From UBA721 sp002705165 (lineage in GTDB: Bacteria > Planctomycetota > Planctomycetia > Pirellulales > Pirellulaceae), in the NCBI GenBank assembly GCA_045565995.1, contig JBJLEF010000001.1, forward strand, positions 620,001 to 684,000: DNA of 64,000 nt, in the 5' to 3' direction. Position 1 is the stretch's first letter. Each line of letters begins with the position of its first letter. Shown here in pieces: positions 46,398 through 55,849 of this stretch. A model generated the notes under the pieces. It saw only the letters and a list, made by a program, of their open reading frames with translations. It was not told the origin of the DNA and ran no database searches. The position numbers were made by a program, and so were the translations under genes.

Positions 46398-47207
46398 TTA
46401 CCATTGGTGATCAAGGATCATTGCCTGAGGAAGATCTTCAATATTGTCCAAGCCGAATACTTTGAGAAAGCGCTCGGTTGTAAAATAGATCGTTTTACGA
46501 GGTTTATCGTCTGTCCGCTCGAGACGAAGCATCTGACGTCGCACCAGCTGTGAAAGCACCGATCCACTAGCCTGGTCTCTCATCGCATCGATAGCCTGTC
46601 GACTTATACCCTGATTGTACGCCACAACAGCAAGCACATCGATTGCCACCTGAGACAATTTCGTTTCACGTACACGACCATAAAATCGCTCGCGCATCTG
46701 TTCGTGTTCATGTCGTAAGCCCATCACATACCCGGCATCTTCACGACGAATCTCAAATACAGAACCTAGTTCATCATAGTTACCATTCAGTTCCGTCACT
46801 AATTTGTCGATTTCCTGAGACGAAACACCCCGCATCAGCGAGGCAACTTTAGCCGCTTCCAATGGCTGGCCTGTCGGGTCTCCAACAAAGAGCATTGCTT
46901 CCAAAATCGAACGAGGTGACAGCTCTGCTTCTTCTTCTGCCGTAATGGCCACCGAAACAGGTTGAGTTGATTGGAGGTCGTTTTCCGCTTCCTCAATTGG
47001 AATGGCGGACTCTTCTGACTCGACCGCCTGATATGGATCTTCGCCGGAGTTTATTAACTCCGCGTAAGCACCACTCAAATCAGTAAGTGAAGTTCCCTCG
47101 TCTTCGTCTGGACGATAGAACTCACTTAACCCCATCTGTGTAGGGTCTATAGGCACAGCTCTGGGACGAATAGCCGGCTGCTCGGATTGTGATCGTTCGT
47201 CTGACAT
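46398..47207 (-). CDS. scpB: segregation and condensation protein B
   Basis: 269 residues, longer than typical ScpB because of an acidic, low-complexity N-terminal 95 residues (EESAIPIEEAENDLQSTQP). The winged-helix core follows: LSPRSILEAMLFVGDPTGQP, then VSSQEIDKLVTELNGNY, VIAVVAYNQG-like VLAVVAYNQGISRQAIDAMR, and LRLERTDDKPRKTIYFTTER. It pairs with ScpA to form condensin. In this window scpA is about 5.5 kb away and not in the same run, an arrangement unlike the common scpAB operon. Confidence 0.93.
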   Translation of the reverse strand: MSDERSQSEQPAIRPRAVPIDPTQMGLSEFYRPDEDEGTSLTDLSGAYAELINSGEDPYQAVESEESAIPIEEAENDLQSTQPVSVAITAEEEAELSPRSILEAMLFVGDPTGQPLEAAKVASLMRGVSSQEIDKLVTELNGNYDELGSVFEIRREDAGYVMGLRHEHEQMRERFYGRVRETKLSQVAIDVLAVVAYNQGISRQAIDAMRDQASGSVLSQLVRRQMLRLERTDDKPRKTIYFTTERFLKVFGLDNIEDLPQAMILDHQW

Positions 47208-47302
47208 GGCCGTAACTATACGAAGAATTGCCAGATAAAGTCAATTTGTCTCTTCGTTAACCGCTAAAAATCCCTTCTCAGAAACAGGTTCATCCATACG
47301 AA

Positions 47303-48154
47303 TCAACCCCAGCGTTGAGCCACTTGCGTTTTCATGAATCCCAGAGCATCGCTTGCAAGCTGCTCTTCACTTTCATACATTCGTCGCCAGATCTTGGTGG
47401 CGGCAACAAGCTCAGGAAGCGCCAGGCCAAACGCCTCAACAACCATCCAGCCGTCATAACCAACTTCTTTCAATGTGTTAAAGTTCGTATCCCAGTCAAC
47501 ATTTCCGCTGCCTGGTGTAGAACGATCATTTTCGGAGATATGTACCAAAGCACAAACATCGTGACAATCACGAATAGCCTGAGCAATGTCTTTCTCCTCG
47601 ATGTTGGCATGGAACGTATCGTACATCATACGAGCGTTCGGATGATTTACTTCACGAACGAACCGGGCCGAATCTGCATGGGTATTCAGTAAATAAGTTT
47701 CAAAACGGTTGAGAGCTTCGACTCCCAATGTAATGCCAACCGTCTCAGCATGCTCAGCAACCTGACGCATGCTGTCTACGCCCCATTTCCATTCATCTTC
47801 GGTTGGTCCCTGACCGGAGAATACACCCAATGCCGAGTGATAAGGTCCAACAAGTCGAATGGCACCTGCGGCGGCCGCATTATCAAGAGCTCGTTTATTA
47901 TTCTCAACGCCCAACGCACGAATCGCAGGATCAGAACTGATTGGATTATCTTCTTCTCCGCGTACTGTGACTGCGGTACACTCGAGCCCCATCTCCTGAA
48001 GACGAGATCCCCATTGAGTGTAGAGGTCGATATTGTCTTCGAATACCGGAACCTCGACTCCGTCGTATCCCATCTCTTTGAGCGAAGCGACAACCGGAAT
48101 CATGTCATCATTCATCGCTCCGGTCCACAACAGTAAGTTCATTCCAAATTTCAT
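47303..48154 (-). CDS. TIM-barrel sugar isomerase, ketose 3-epimerase (DTE/DPE) type
   Basis: 283 residues from ATG 48154, after GAGGAAAC; the longer frame begins at 48184. The metal and catalytic residues of D-tagatose/D-psicose 3-epimerases are visible: EVPVFEDN, GVEALNRFETYLLNT (catalytic Glu), MMYDTFHANIEEKD (metal Asp and His), HISENDRSTPGSGNVDW and MVVEAFG (second catalytic Glu). This pattern points to epimerisation of ketoses at C3, though related enzymes act on inositol-type compounds. It is the last member of the sugar-processing run transcribed from the right, with Gfo/Idh and isomerase genes upstream. Confidence 0.86.
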   Translation of the reverse strand: MKFGMNLLLWTGAMNDDMIPVVASLKEMGYDGVEVPVFEDNIDLYTQWGSRLQEMGLECTAVTVRGEEDNPISSDPAIRALGVENNKRALDNAAAAGAIRLVGPYHSALGVFSGQGPTEDEWKWGVDSMRQVAEHAETVGITLGVEALNRFETYLLNTHADSARFVREVNHPNARMMYDTFHANIEEKDIAQAIRDCHDVCALVHISENDRSTPGSGNVDWDTNFNTLKEVGYDGWMVVEAFGLALPELVAATKIWRRMYESEEQLASDALGFMKTQVAQRWG

Positions 48155-48194
48155 GGTTTCGTTTCCTCTACAGTCACTTATCAAATTGTTTCGG

Positions 48195-48854
48195 TCAGTC
48201 CGTTTCCACTTCGGCTGTCAGCAGCGCTTCGTGGCAGTCATATACGCGACGTCGTATTGACGGAATAAGTTCCATTATCGAGTCGCCAAACAACGGCAGA
48301 CCAACTCGCTTCATCACCTGATTTAACCGATACGCTAAACGCTGGTCATCCAGATAGTCATATAGAAATCGTTCGCGACAGAACACTTCAAAAAATCTCA
48401 CAAATTGATCGGTCTGACATGCTGAGGCCATATTGATCACCTGCTGGATTTTTTTTGCATCAACTTGTTCGAGTACTTCGTAGTACCGGTCAAGTAATCG
48501 GGGACGCATTTCTGCAAGTCGAGCGTCAATTAACAGCTCAATAATAATGTGCCCCAAAAAACGAGGCCGCAACGAATGGTCTTCTGGATCTGCATCTCTC
48601 ATTGCCTGAGCAAATTCGAGATTCAATTGATTGAAAACTTTCGTTGCATGAAACCAGCGGTCGTCGTCCAGATGTTGTTGAATCCCTGCCGCAATTTCGG
48701 CAACGTCTAAATCTGAACTTTCTAACAACGGTTTCAGGTTACGCGAGCGAACTCGCACTTTTCTATTAACCACATTCAACATGTCAGGCACTCCCGTGCC
48801 TGACATGAAAAGAGGCTGATCTAGATACAAGTAAGCATGAGCTAAGTAATTCAT
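48195..48854 (-). CDS. ACP phosphodiesterase-like protein (AcpH/DUF479 family)
   Basis: 219 residues from ATG 48854, which gives MNYLAHAYLYLDQP, the family's opening; a longer frame to 48890 would overlap the preceding gene. The family motif set includes GIQQHLDDDRWFHATKVF (HRxiDxfxDxHp-type, shifted here) and GHIIIELLIDARLAE. AcpH removes the phosphopantetheine arm from acyl carrier protein; many family members are only loosely characterised and some catalytic aspartates are not obvious here, so the reaction is not certain. It sits between the Gfo/Idh gene and the ketose epimerase gene on the same strand, an unexpected place for a lipid-related protein. Confidence 0.72.
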   Translation of the reverse strand: MNYLAHAYLYLDQPLFMSGTGVPDMLNVVNRKVRVRSRNLKPLLESSDLDVAEIAAGIQQHLDDDRWFHATKVFNQLNLEFAQAMRDADPEDHSLRPRFLGHIIIELLIDARLAEMRPRLLDRYYEVLEQVDAKKIQQVINMASACQTDQFVRFFEVFCRERFLYDYLDDQRLAYRLNQVMKRVGLPLFGDSIMELIPSIRRRVYDCHEALLTAEVETD

Positions 48855-48871
48855 GCGACAACCCGCTACGC

Positions 48872-50011
48872 TTAGCCTACATTGTGCCATGTGCTACTGT
48901 TAGCAGAAGCCAAAACAGCATCACACACTTTCTGCGTCTCCAAGGCATCCCGGAAGGTCGGGCCAGCTGGTTCGCCAGTTTCCAGACTTTTCAGGAAGTC
49001 AGCAACCTGGTGAACAAAGGTATGTTCGTAACCAATTTGCAAACCAGGCACCCACCAGTTACTCATATATGGATGCTCACTATCTGTGACATGGATGCTC
49101 TTCCATCCACGTACCGCGCCAGCATCACCATGATCGAAATACTCAAGACGATGCAAATCATGCAAATCCCACCGTAGAGATCCTTTTTCACCATTAATTT
49201 CCAGAGTATACAGCGCTTTGTGGCCCCGGGCATAACGAGTCGACTCGAACAATGCGAGCGAACCATTGCTAAAACGACCCATGAAAGTACAGGCATCATC
49301 GATAGTCACCGGCATCACCTCACCCGTATCCTGATGAACACGTTCCTTGATAAATGTCTCCGTCATCGCTGAAACTGAATCAATCGACCCATTAAGCCAG
49401 ATCGCAGTATCGATACAGTGAGCCAAAAGGTCACCTGTCACGCCGGAACCAGCAACCGAAGCGTCCAGACGCCACAGACCTTCACCACCCTGTGGTAACT
49501 CTGTGGAGATCGTCCAGTCCTGAAGGAATTGAGCTCGGTAATGGAAAATTCTTCCCAGCTTACCTTCGTCAATCAACTGTTTTGCCAAAGTGACTGCGGG
49601 CACGCGGCGGTAGTTGTACCAGACAATGTTTGGCACGCCAGCAGCTTCCACTGCCGCACACATCTCCTCACCTTCAGCTGCATTCATCGACAGCGGCTTT
49701 TCACAAAGAATCATCTTACCTGCTTCAGCACATGCCAAAGCAATTTCCTTATGCAGATTATTGGGAGTACAGATATCGACCGCATCGATATCCTCACGAG
49801 CAACTAAAGCTCGCCAGTCCGTCTCAATTGACTCATAGCCCCAATTGTCAGCAAAAGCTTGAATTCGTTCAGCATTTCGTGCACAAGCAGCTTTCAGGAC
49901 CGGTTTATACTCCAGGTCGAAAAAGTTGTTCACTTTACAGTACGCGTTGGAGTGTGTACGACCCATAAAGCCGTAACCAATCATTCCAATATTAAGTGGT
50001 TTCTTAGCCAT
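48872..50011 (-). CDS. Gfo/Idh/MocA family oxidoreductase
   Basis: 379 residues from ATG 50011 (AGAAGAG upstream). Rossmann motif NIGMIGYGFMGRTHSNAY (about 8-25), then the EKP motif CEKPLSMNAAEGEEM, and the catalytic-side WRLDASVAGSGVTGDLLAHCI with the His after a Gly-rich stretch (shown in part). FMGRTHSNAY and the length fit the inositol 2-dehydrogenase/glucose-fructose type branch. The substrate is probably a sugar or polyol; cofactor NAD(P). It is in a run with a TIM-barrel isomerase upstream and an AcpH-like gene downstream. Confidence 0.9.
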   Translation of the reverse strand: MAKKPLNIGMIGYGFMGRTHSNAYCKVNNFFDLEYKPVLKAACARNAERIQAFADNWGYESIETDWRALVAREDIDAVDICTPNNLHKEIALACAEAGKMILCEKPLSMNAAEGEEMCAAVEAAGVPNIVWYNYRRVPAVTLAKQLIDEGKLGRIFHYRAQFLQDWTISTELPQGGEGLWRLDASVAGSGVTGDLLAHCIDTAIWLNGSIDSVSAMTETFIKERVHQDTGEVMPVTIDDACTFMGRFSNGSLALFESTRYARGHKALYTLEINGEKGSLRWDLHDLHRLEYFDHGDAGAVRGWKSIHVTDSEHPYMSNWWVPGLQIGYEHTFVHQVADFLKSLETGEPAGPTFRDALETQKVCDAVLASANSSTWHNVG

Positions 50012-50076
50012 TATTATTTTCTCTTCTTTCCTACCCAGCTCCTTAAAAGCCGGAGTCTGAATCATTTGTTACTCAA

Positions 50077-51114
50077 TTAATTCCAACCATGGGCATCACG
50101 AACATCAACCATTGATTTGAGGATGACGTTCCATGTTTCCGGATTTTCCAGCACTGCGTTCGAGAACATACAACCATCCCAGCAAATGTGCTGAATACCA
50201 CGTGCAGTAGCATCTTTCAGCCAATAGCCAGCGGTACGAGTGATATCTAGTTTGCCGTTTGGATCGTCAGCCCGACAATGTTTACCAGTCTTGTCATGCG
50301 AGCCAGCGCCATGCACGGTCCCATCGTTCTGGGCCACATGAAAGTCGATTGTCCAGGGACGTAATTTATCGGTCATTATTTCATAGGCTGCGTAAAACTC
50401 TTCCTCTGTATAACCTTCCTGCAATAACGCATGCTCAGCAGCGTTATACCCCATCAGATACAAATAGGTATGTGCCTGATCCGACTGGAAGCCAAAGCTC
50501 CCTGGCACATTATCCCCAACTGCTTCCAGGACATCCAGCATGTCTTTCCAGCTATGCATACCTGCCCAACAAATCTCGCCTTCACATGCCAGACGCTCCC
50601 CATGAGCCTCTGCAATCTCAGCAGCTTTCGTGAAGGTATCCACAATTCTAGCCGTATTAGCAACAGGGTCTTTGCGCCATTCTTCTACACCAAACTCGGC
50701 GGAGTCGATTCGAATGACGCCGTATTCACGAATGCCATGATCATTGAAAACATTAGCAATACGACAGGCTTTCTTGATCGCATCTAAAAACTTAGCCTGT
50801 TGCTCATCGTTACCCATGGCTGAATCGCCAACGGTGCCGGGCCACACCGGAGCAACCAGAGAACCAACTTTGAGGTTGTAACTACCAATCAGGTCAGCAA
50901 TTTCCTTTAGCTCATCATCGCTAGAATCAGGATCGGTGTGAGGGTGGAAAAGAAAGTAATCCACCCCCTCGAACTTCTGCCCGTCTACTTCTGCAGCGGC
51001 TGTCAGCTCCAGCATTCGCTTAAGACTGATGGGTGGTTCCTGGCCTTCTTCATCACCTTTACCCACTAAACCTGGCCACATCGCGTTGTGTAATTTTGGA
51101 AATAGATTTGTCAT
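50077..51114 (-). CDS. TIM-barrel sugar phosphate isomerase/epimerase
   Basis: 345 residues from ATG 51114, with AGGAG upstream. It has the barrel layout of the xylose isomerase-like family: FEGVDYFLFHPHTDPDSSDD, LKVGSLVAPVWPGTVGDS, ACEGEICWAGMHSW (Glu), FGFQSDQAHTYLYLMGYNA and the late metal-ligand IDFHVAQNDGTVHG. It lacks an assignment to a specific isomerase. It follows the DUF4432 mutarotase-like gene by 203 bases and precedes the Gfo/Idh gene by 65 bases, suggesting a shared sugar or inositol pathway. Confidence 0.85.
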   Translation of the reverse strand: MTNLFPKLHNAMWPGLVGKGDEEGQEPPISLKRMLELTAAAEVDGQKFEGVDYFLFHPHTDPDSSDDELKEIADLIGSYNLKVGSLVAPVWPGTVGDSAMGNDEQQAKFLDAIKKACRIANVFNDHGIREYGVIRIDSAEFGVEEWRKDPVANTARIVDTFTKAAEIAEAHGERLACEGEICWAGMHSWKDMLDVLEAVGDNVPGSFGFQSDQAHTYLYLMGYNAAEHALLQEGYTEEEFYAAYEIMTDKLRPWTIDFHVAQNDGTVHGAGSHDKTGKHCRADDPNGKLDITRTAGYWLKDATARGIQHICWDGCMFSNAVLENPETWNVILKSMVDVRDAHGWN

Positions 51115-51219
51115 GTCTCATTCACTCCTGTTAGTCGTTGGATGAACGTTGTGTTTTATGAAAAACGGACGGCCGGAGAGGCTTGCCCGTCAGATTAGTT
51201 TATCTAAGTGCCCATTTTC

Positions 51220-51248
51220 GGAAGGTTATCGTGCGTAGGTGACCTTCC
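51220..51248. terminator. possible hairpin in the gap after the mutarotase-like gene
   Basis: GGAAGGT and ACCTTCC can pair around 15 bases, 70 bases past the mutarotase-like gene's stop. It has no U run. It may separate this gene from the following isomerase gene or be part of that gene's leader. Confidence 0.3.
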
Positions 51249-51317
51249 TCTACGGCGATTAAATTTTAAGCGAGTCTCGCAAACCCTGAAAGGACTTCCG
51301 AAAATATCTACGGTTTC

Positions 51318-52487
51318 TTAACGGGCACACCAGCCTTTTTGAGGCTTAGCATGAATAATTGGCTCCGCTTTGGCCTGAAGAGCGGCAATGCGTCCTTCTG
51401 CTTCTGAGACCTGTTTGTCAGTTACAAGAAACCGCATGGTCAACCCGAGACTGGCCGAGCCATTCGGATCGAGTTTGAGCACTCGGCCTTGTTCCCCTTC
51501 ATAGGTCCGGGGGTTGGGATAATTCGTTCCAGGTTCGATCCCCGTAACAAATCCATCTTCTAAAGCCGTCGTGTTCTTCCAAACGCTAAAACAAGGCAGT
51601 TCCGACGTGTTGTAGCCGAGACTGACTCCCTGAGTGCTATGCGCATTCTTTAACAGTATCTCTGTATTCCCGTCATCATCACCAAGACATGTGAGAAAAT
51701 AAACCTGCTCTTCAAAACCTGATTGAGCAGCCTGATAGCTATCCCAAGTCTCGATTCCACTGGCGGCATGATCATTGCGAGGTACAAGTTCATTGATTGG
51801 GGCCACAACTTTAGAGCCTGCATCTAGCAGAGGGTCACCGAAGTTAGCATGGTAAAGCACCTGAGCTTCGGCAGGACTGGCAGAGAGATTTTTGACTGTG
51901 TCACTGATTGTAATCGCATTACCACCAAATTTGGTGGTAATCGTCGTTTCCAAACAGAGCTTAAAGAAATGAAAGCGTGTTTCCACGACTACACCAGAAA
52001 TGGAAATCGTTCCAGCTTCAGGATCAATCGTGACAGCGGCCTTTTGAGCCGGCTTATTCCCAATACGTCCGTGAAGGGGATACTTCAGATTATTGGTATC
52101 CTCGTCGAATTCGGGAGCACCATTACTTTCCAAACCGCAGCGAACCATCATCTCATCAAAACCATCAAGCCATCCCAAACCACTAGGCTCGTTCAGAGGC
52201 ACGTATTTAGGATGAACGGGTCCCTGCACGGGGGACTTCCAACCAAAACTCTGGTTGCCAATCGTCGCAGTCGTCAAACTCATTCCACGAGTTAAGAGCA
52301 CACCAAATGAGAGTTTGCCGTTATTGATCTCTACAACTTCAACTCCATCACTCAGACCACCTCGCAGAGTCTTTTTCGCTACACTCCACCCTTCAGGGGT
52401 GCCGTCAATATCTTGGGATGATATTTCTAAATGTTCGACAAACGTACCGTCACTTACATCTGTGAGCTGCCAGGTTTTAGCGGCCAT
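51318..52487 (-). CDS. aldose 1-epimerase-like protein (DUF4432)
   Basis: 389 residues from ATG 52487 (GGAG seven bases upstream). The body follows the galactose mutarotase beta-sandwich: LSFGVLLTRGMSLTTATIG, KSPVQGPVHPKYVPLNEPSG, WLDGFDEMMVRCGLESNGAP, LHGRIGNKPAQKA (catalytic-type His), VLYHANFGDPLLDAGS, and ALEDGFVTGIEPGTNYPNPR. DUF4432 members are linked to carbohydrate handling but the substrate is unknown. It starts the sugar-processing run on this strand. An imperfect hairpin GGAAGGT/ACCTTCC at 51220-51248 lies in the 203-base gap after it. Confidence 0.85.
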   Translation of the reverse strand: MAAKTWQLTDVSDGTFVEHLEISSQDIDGTPEGWSVAKKTLRGGLSDGVEVVEINNGKLSFGVLLTRGMSLTTATIGNQSFGWKSPVQGPVHPKYVPLNEPSGLGWLDGFDEMMVRCGLESNGAPEFDEDTNNLKYPLHGRIGNKPAQKAAVTIDPEAGTISISGVVVETRFHFFKLCLETTITTKFGGNAITISDTVKNLSASPAEAQVLYHANFGDPLLDAGSKVVAPINELVPRNDHAASGIETWDSYQAAQSGFEEQVYFLTCLGDDDGNTEILLKNAHSTQGVSLGYNTSELPCFSVWKNTTALEDGFVTGIEPGTNYPNPRTYEGEQGRVLKLDPNGSASLGLTMRFLVTDKQVSEAEGRIAALQAKAEPIIHAKPQKGWCAR

Positions 52488-52762
52488 CACCATACTCCAG
52501 TCATACAGGGGATCGTTATATCCTGTCGATTATAGACGTGTTTTTGAAGGAATTAAAGAAAGCAAAGACTTAGAACCTAGTTGATTACTCCTTAATCAGC
52601 CAAGTATTGCTCTCATTCCTACCTTAGAAGTTAATACGTCCCGCCAAGTGGAAGCAGATCGCCGGCAGGCAGAGTCAGAGTGGAGCCGAATGTTGGTGCT
52701 GCAACTTCATTGTTGACGACTTCGTCAAACAAACTTTCGAACTCTAGAATAAATCGAACGGC

Positions 52763-53218
52763 TTACTTAGCACTACGCCCGTCAATATGGTAAATCGCCA
52801 AATGTTTTCCATCGGGGCCTTTGAATTCACTCACTTTGAAAATACCCTCAACAGCCATCGGGCGTACGGAGAACTCAGCCGAGGCTGAACCTTGCATTTC
52901 AATAATCACACAATCGTAAAGAGCAGCACCAGGGCCATAGCAACATTCCATGTTGTCACGAACAAGTACAAATTTTTTGATACCAGCCTGCTGGAAACTA
53001 GGCAGCATGTAGCCGCGAATACGTACCAATTGACCTTCTAGAGCCACAATCTCCTTCGTCAGCATGTCGCGTTTAAACGGAACGCCCTTTTCGATATCAA
53101 ACTTGATCGTATCGAAAGAAATATCCTTCAGGCGATTCTTATCTATCTGTTGAGACTTAACTGTCGTGACAAAAAACAGCACGAAGAAAAGACAAACACA
53201 TGATTTTAAGTGAGTCAT
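52763..53218 (-). CDS. exported DUF3299-like protein
   Basis: 151 residues from ATG 53218 (GGAG six bases upstream; an in-frame TTG at 53230 would add four). Signal peptide about 1-22, CLFFVLFFVTTVKS. The core reads EGQLVRIRGYMLPSFQQAGI, KKFVLVRDNMECCYGPG and VEGIFKVSEFKGPDGKHLAI, which fits DUF3299: a small periplasmic beta-barrel-like protein with a paired Cys-Cys. Family genes often sit beside FtsX/MacB-type ABC transporters and zinc-related genes, as here. Role inferred from neighbours: a substrate or metal partner of the ABC pair. An in-frame open run of 43 codons follows its stop. Confidence 0.78.
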   Translation of the reverse strand: MTHLKSCVCLFFVLFFVTTVKSQQIDKNRLKDISFDTIKFDIEKGVPFKRDMLTKEIVALEGQLVRIRGYMLPSFQQAGIKKFVLVRDNMECCYGPGAALYDCVIIEMQGSASAEFSVRPMAVEGIFKVSEFKGPDGKHLAIYHIDGRSAK

Positions 53219-53256
53219 CGGAAACTCCAAATCCCACTAATTGAAATCAAAGTACC

Positions 53257-54018
53257 TTATTTGATCCCATCAGCTTCGAGGTGGTAAAAACCACCCTGCA
53301 ACTGCTTATCGCCGGTAGCTTCTTTCGTAGAGCCAACAGCCAGATGCGGGGCTACATCAATTGTTATTGTACCCCAAACTCGATGACGTTTCATATCATA
53401 CGTGAGTTCATCACCGGGCTTGAGATCGACTTCCACCATATCCCATGGCTTAGGCTGCCCACCAAAACAACAGGCGCTTAGGTCCCCGACAAGTACAAAT
53501 CGAGAAATATTACCCAGCCCATTCACTCCGGGATGCACATATCCTTTGATAAAGATAGATTTGTCATGATACTTAGCTGCTTCCTGAGAGATCGGCGAAG
53601 CTGCCGTTGCCCCCTCATTGTCCAAAGTATAAAAGCTAATCCGATCATAACCGTCTGGGACTTCGGTTAAGTAGACGATCGAAGCCCAGGTACCACCGAT
53701 CAATAAGAAAAGGACACTCACGGAAATTCCGGCTTTCGCTAATTTTTCACCGGTTAGTTCAAAGCTGTTTCTTCGAATCCTGAACAATCCCAGCAAGCCA
53801 AGGATCAATCCGACAATCTGAATCGGAGCATAAAGTATAAATCCATCGGGTCCCAGGAGAACGAAAAATGCTAGTCCGGCCAACGCCAATACGAGGGATA
53901 CCACAGCCCAACTACTAAAAGATCGATATTCACAAACATCAAGCTCCTTTGAGTTGCTGGAAAACAGCTGGGCATCCTCATCCAAACCGTCATCACTAAA
54001 TAAACTATCTTCTACCAT
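53257..54018 (-). CDS. membrane protein with DUF3299-like C-terminal domain
   Basis: 253 residues. Hydrophobic helices at about 32-50 (AVVSLVLALAGLAFFVLLGP), 56-78 and 100-115 (GISVSVLFLLIGGTWASIVY) give a membrane-embedded N-terminus similar in layout to DUF4190. The C-terminal soluble part holds KSIFIKGYVHPGVNGLGN, RFVLVGDLSACCFGGQ and VWGTITIDV, parallel to the shorter DUF3299-like gene directly downstream, including a shared CC(F/Y)G motif. It sits 39 bases before the smaller DUF3299 gene and would place its soluble domain at the membrane surface. Confidence 0.75.
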   Translation of the reverse strand: MVEDSLFSDDGLDEDAQLFSSNSKELDVCEYRSFSSWAVVSLVLALAGLAFFVLLGPDGFILYAPIQIVGLILGLLGLFRIRRNSFELTGEKLAKAGISVSVLFLLIGGTWASIVYLTEVPDGYDRISFYTLDNEGATAASPISQEAAKYHDKSIFIKGYVHPGVNGLGNISRFVLVGDLSACCFGGQPKPWDMVEVDLKPGDELTYDMKRHRVWGTITIDVAPHLAVGSTKEATGDKQLQGGFYHLEADGIK

Positions 54019-54189
54019 TGGTTTTACCGTTAGTGAAAAATCAATACTCCTTACTCGATATCGTCCTGCCGGTACGCAAAATATGCTGTGGAAGCGGATT
54101 TGATTCGCACTGCTATAAAAACAGGTATTACGAACGAACTAACCGATAGAACCGAAACTGAAAAAGCCGATGACGATAGCGTCGTCTGG

Positions 54190-55698
54190 CTAGGTACCAG
54201 AACCGCTCATAATACGCCACTGAACGAATAGCAGGCCGAGCCCGGCTAGAAATGGTACGCCCAAAGCGTACCAAAGGTTCGTTTCCTGCTGTGATTCTTC
54301 CAAATTATCTTTCGCTGCCGGCAATAATGCCTGCTCCATACGTGGTGAAGGCATTAGGCTCGGTGTGGCAGGAATCGCAGTATCTTCGACGGTATCAGTC
54401 GAACTTGTTCCGGCTGTACTTGATTCTTCTGGCGTTACTTCGCTAACTACCGAGATGTCAATTGCCGGAGCAGAAACAAAGGTTGCTTTGGTTGATTTGT
54501 CAAACGAGGAACTCTTGGGAGTCTTCGTATCTCCACGACCACTGTTAGTTGGACCGAACGGGAAAAATGTATTAGCACGCTTCACAGCTGCAGGATCAAT
54601 TTTTTCAAGTGCTTTGATTTGATTTTTAGCCTTTGGCAAAGGGCACTGACGCAAGTAGTTAATCACAGGCACACGAACCCAGCTTGTTTCTTCATCCGCA
54701 TCTTTGAATAACTTCACCATACGATCAATCTGACTCCAATCCTCCCACCGGGCAAGGTCAGGAATAACCAAGTCTGCCAGTTGAGGTCGCTCAAGCATGT
54801 ATCGCATTGAAACAAGGATACGTTCGCGTGGAATAACGTCCGACTCAGTTCCGTGAAATCGCAATGCCATAACGGCAGCGTAGGTATCGGCGTATTCAGA
54901 CTTTTTATTGCGAATAAACAAGTCCTCTATCAACTTCAGCCCATCGGGTCCTTTCAACGTAAGATAGCAGCCAATCAATGCGTCCAGCCCGGCCTTCTTC
55001 TTTCGATCGGATGAACTCAGCAGTTCTTCCAGCATAGGCAAATCCTTTTCGGAACCACATACACCCAACATGGTGAGATATAAGCGTCGACGACTGGCCG
55101 GGACTTCGGCATCCTGAATCCAGCCGATCAACTGAGCATGCTCCATCCTGGACTTTAAAGCTTTGACTACATCGTAAGGGCTATTAGCAAATTCATCGTA
55201 AGAATCGCGAGCGAGCTCTTCATCTTCGTTTTCAAGGTACTTCTGGAAAAACTCAAGTCGGGCGACCGGATCTTTGGGAAGCGAGTCAAGTTTAAGGATG
55301 TAATCCTGAGTTGTTTTGGAAATTTCAAGAGGAGTCGACCACATGAGCTTGGGTGGGTCAACAGCCATCACTAAGAAGGTCGTACCCACTTTAGCTTCAC
55401 CAAAGTAAATCGCTTCAATCGACTGCGCTGGCTTGACAAGTTCTTTCCCCTTGACGATGGTCACGACTTGAAACTTGGCGCGAGGAATCTCTTCGCCTTC
55501 CGCCAACTGAGTTCCTGGTTTGATAGGCGGGGGTAGCTTGACGAGCTTGGCAAATACAACAGCATCCATTGATGCTATTTCTTCCGTGAACGTTTGCGTT
55601 GTCGCTACACAGAAAGGACATGCCTGCGTCTGAGAAACGCTCATGACCAAGGCGGTAAATAATGTGAGCACTGACGTTAAAACCGTTAGACATTTCAT
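54190..55698 (-). CDS. exported CPFC-motif protein with C-terminal membrane anchor
   Basis: 502 residues. Signal peptide about 1-26, followed at once by ACPFCVATTQTFTEEI with a CPFC pair. The first domain (about 28-150) has AVVFAKLVKLPPP and FQVVTIVKGK, a beta-rich layout. The middle is helical and repeat-like (LPMLEELLSSSDRKKKAGLD), then a Ser/Thr-rich linker at about 400-470, and a final helix WYALGVPFLAGLGLLFVQW. The protein is probably anchored at its C-terminus with a large periplasmic body. It sits between the ABC permease and the DUF3299-like genes, so it is likely part of their system. No family name is recognised. Confidence 0.78.
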   Translation of the reverse strand: MKCLTVLTSVLTLFTALVMSVSQTQACPFCVATTQTFTEEIASMDAVVFAKLVKLPPPIKPGTQLAEGEEIPRAKFQVVTIVKGKELVKPAQSIEAIYFGEAKVGTTFLVMAVDPPKLMWSTPLEISKTTQDYILKLDSLPKDPVARLEFFQKYLENEDEELARDSYDEFANSPYDVVKALKSRMEHAQLIGWIQDAEVPASRRRLYLTMLGVCGSEKDLPMLEELLSSSDRKKKAGLDALIGCYLTLKGPDGLKLIEDLFIRNKKSEYADTYAAVMALRFHGTESDVIPRERILVSMRYMLERPQLADLVIPDLARWEDWSQIDRMVKLFKDADEETSWVRVPVINYLRQCPLPKAKNQIKALEKIDPAAVKRANTFFPFGPTNSGRGDTKTPKSSSFDKSTKATFVSAPAIDISVVSEVTPEESSTAGTSSTDTVEDTAIPATPSLMPSPRMEQALLPAAKDNLEESQQETNLWYALGVPFLAGLGLLFVQWRIMSGSGT

Positions 55699-55849
55699 CG
55701 ATTCACCCGAACTCCACGGAGGATGATTTCTTCTAATTTAAAGTCAGCGCGGCATCGAGCCAACATCATCAATAATACCTTAGAGACAAGTATTATTTCA
55801 ATGACCTTATTCACCTTAGCTCGACGAACTGAAGACTTAATCACACCCG

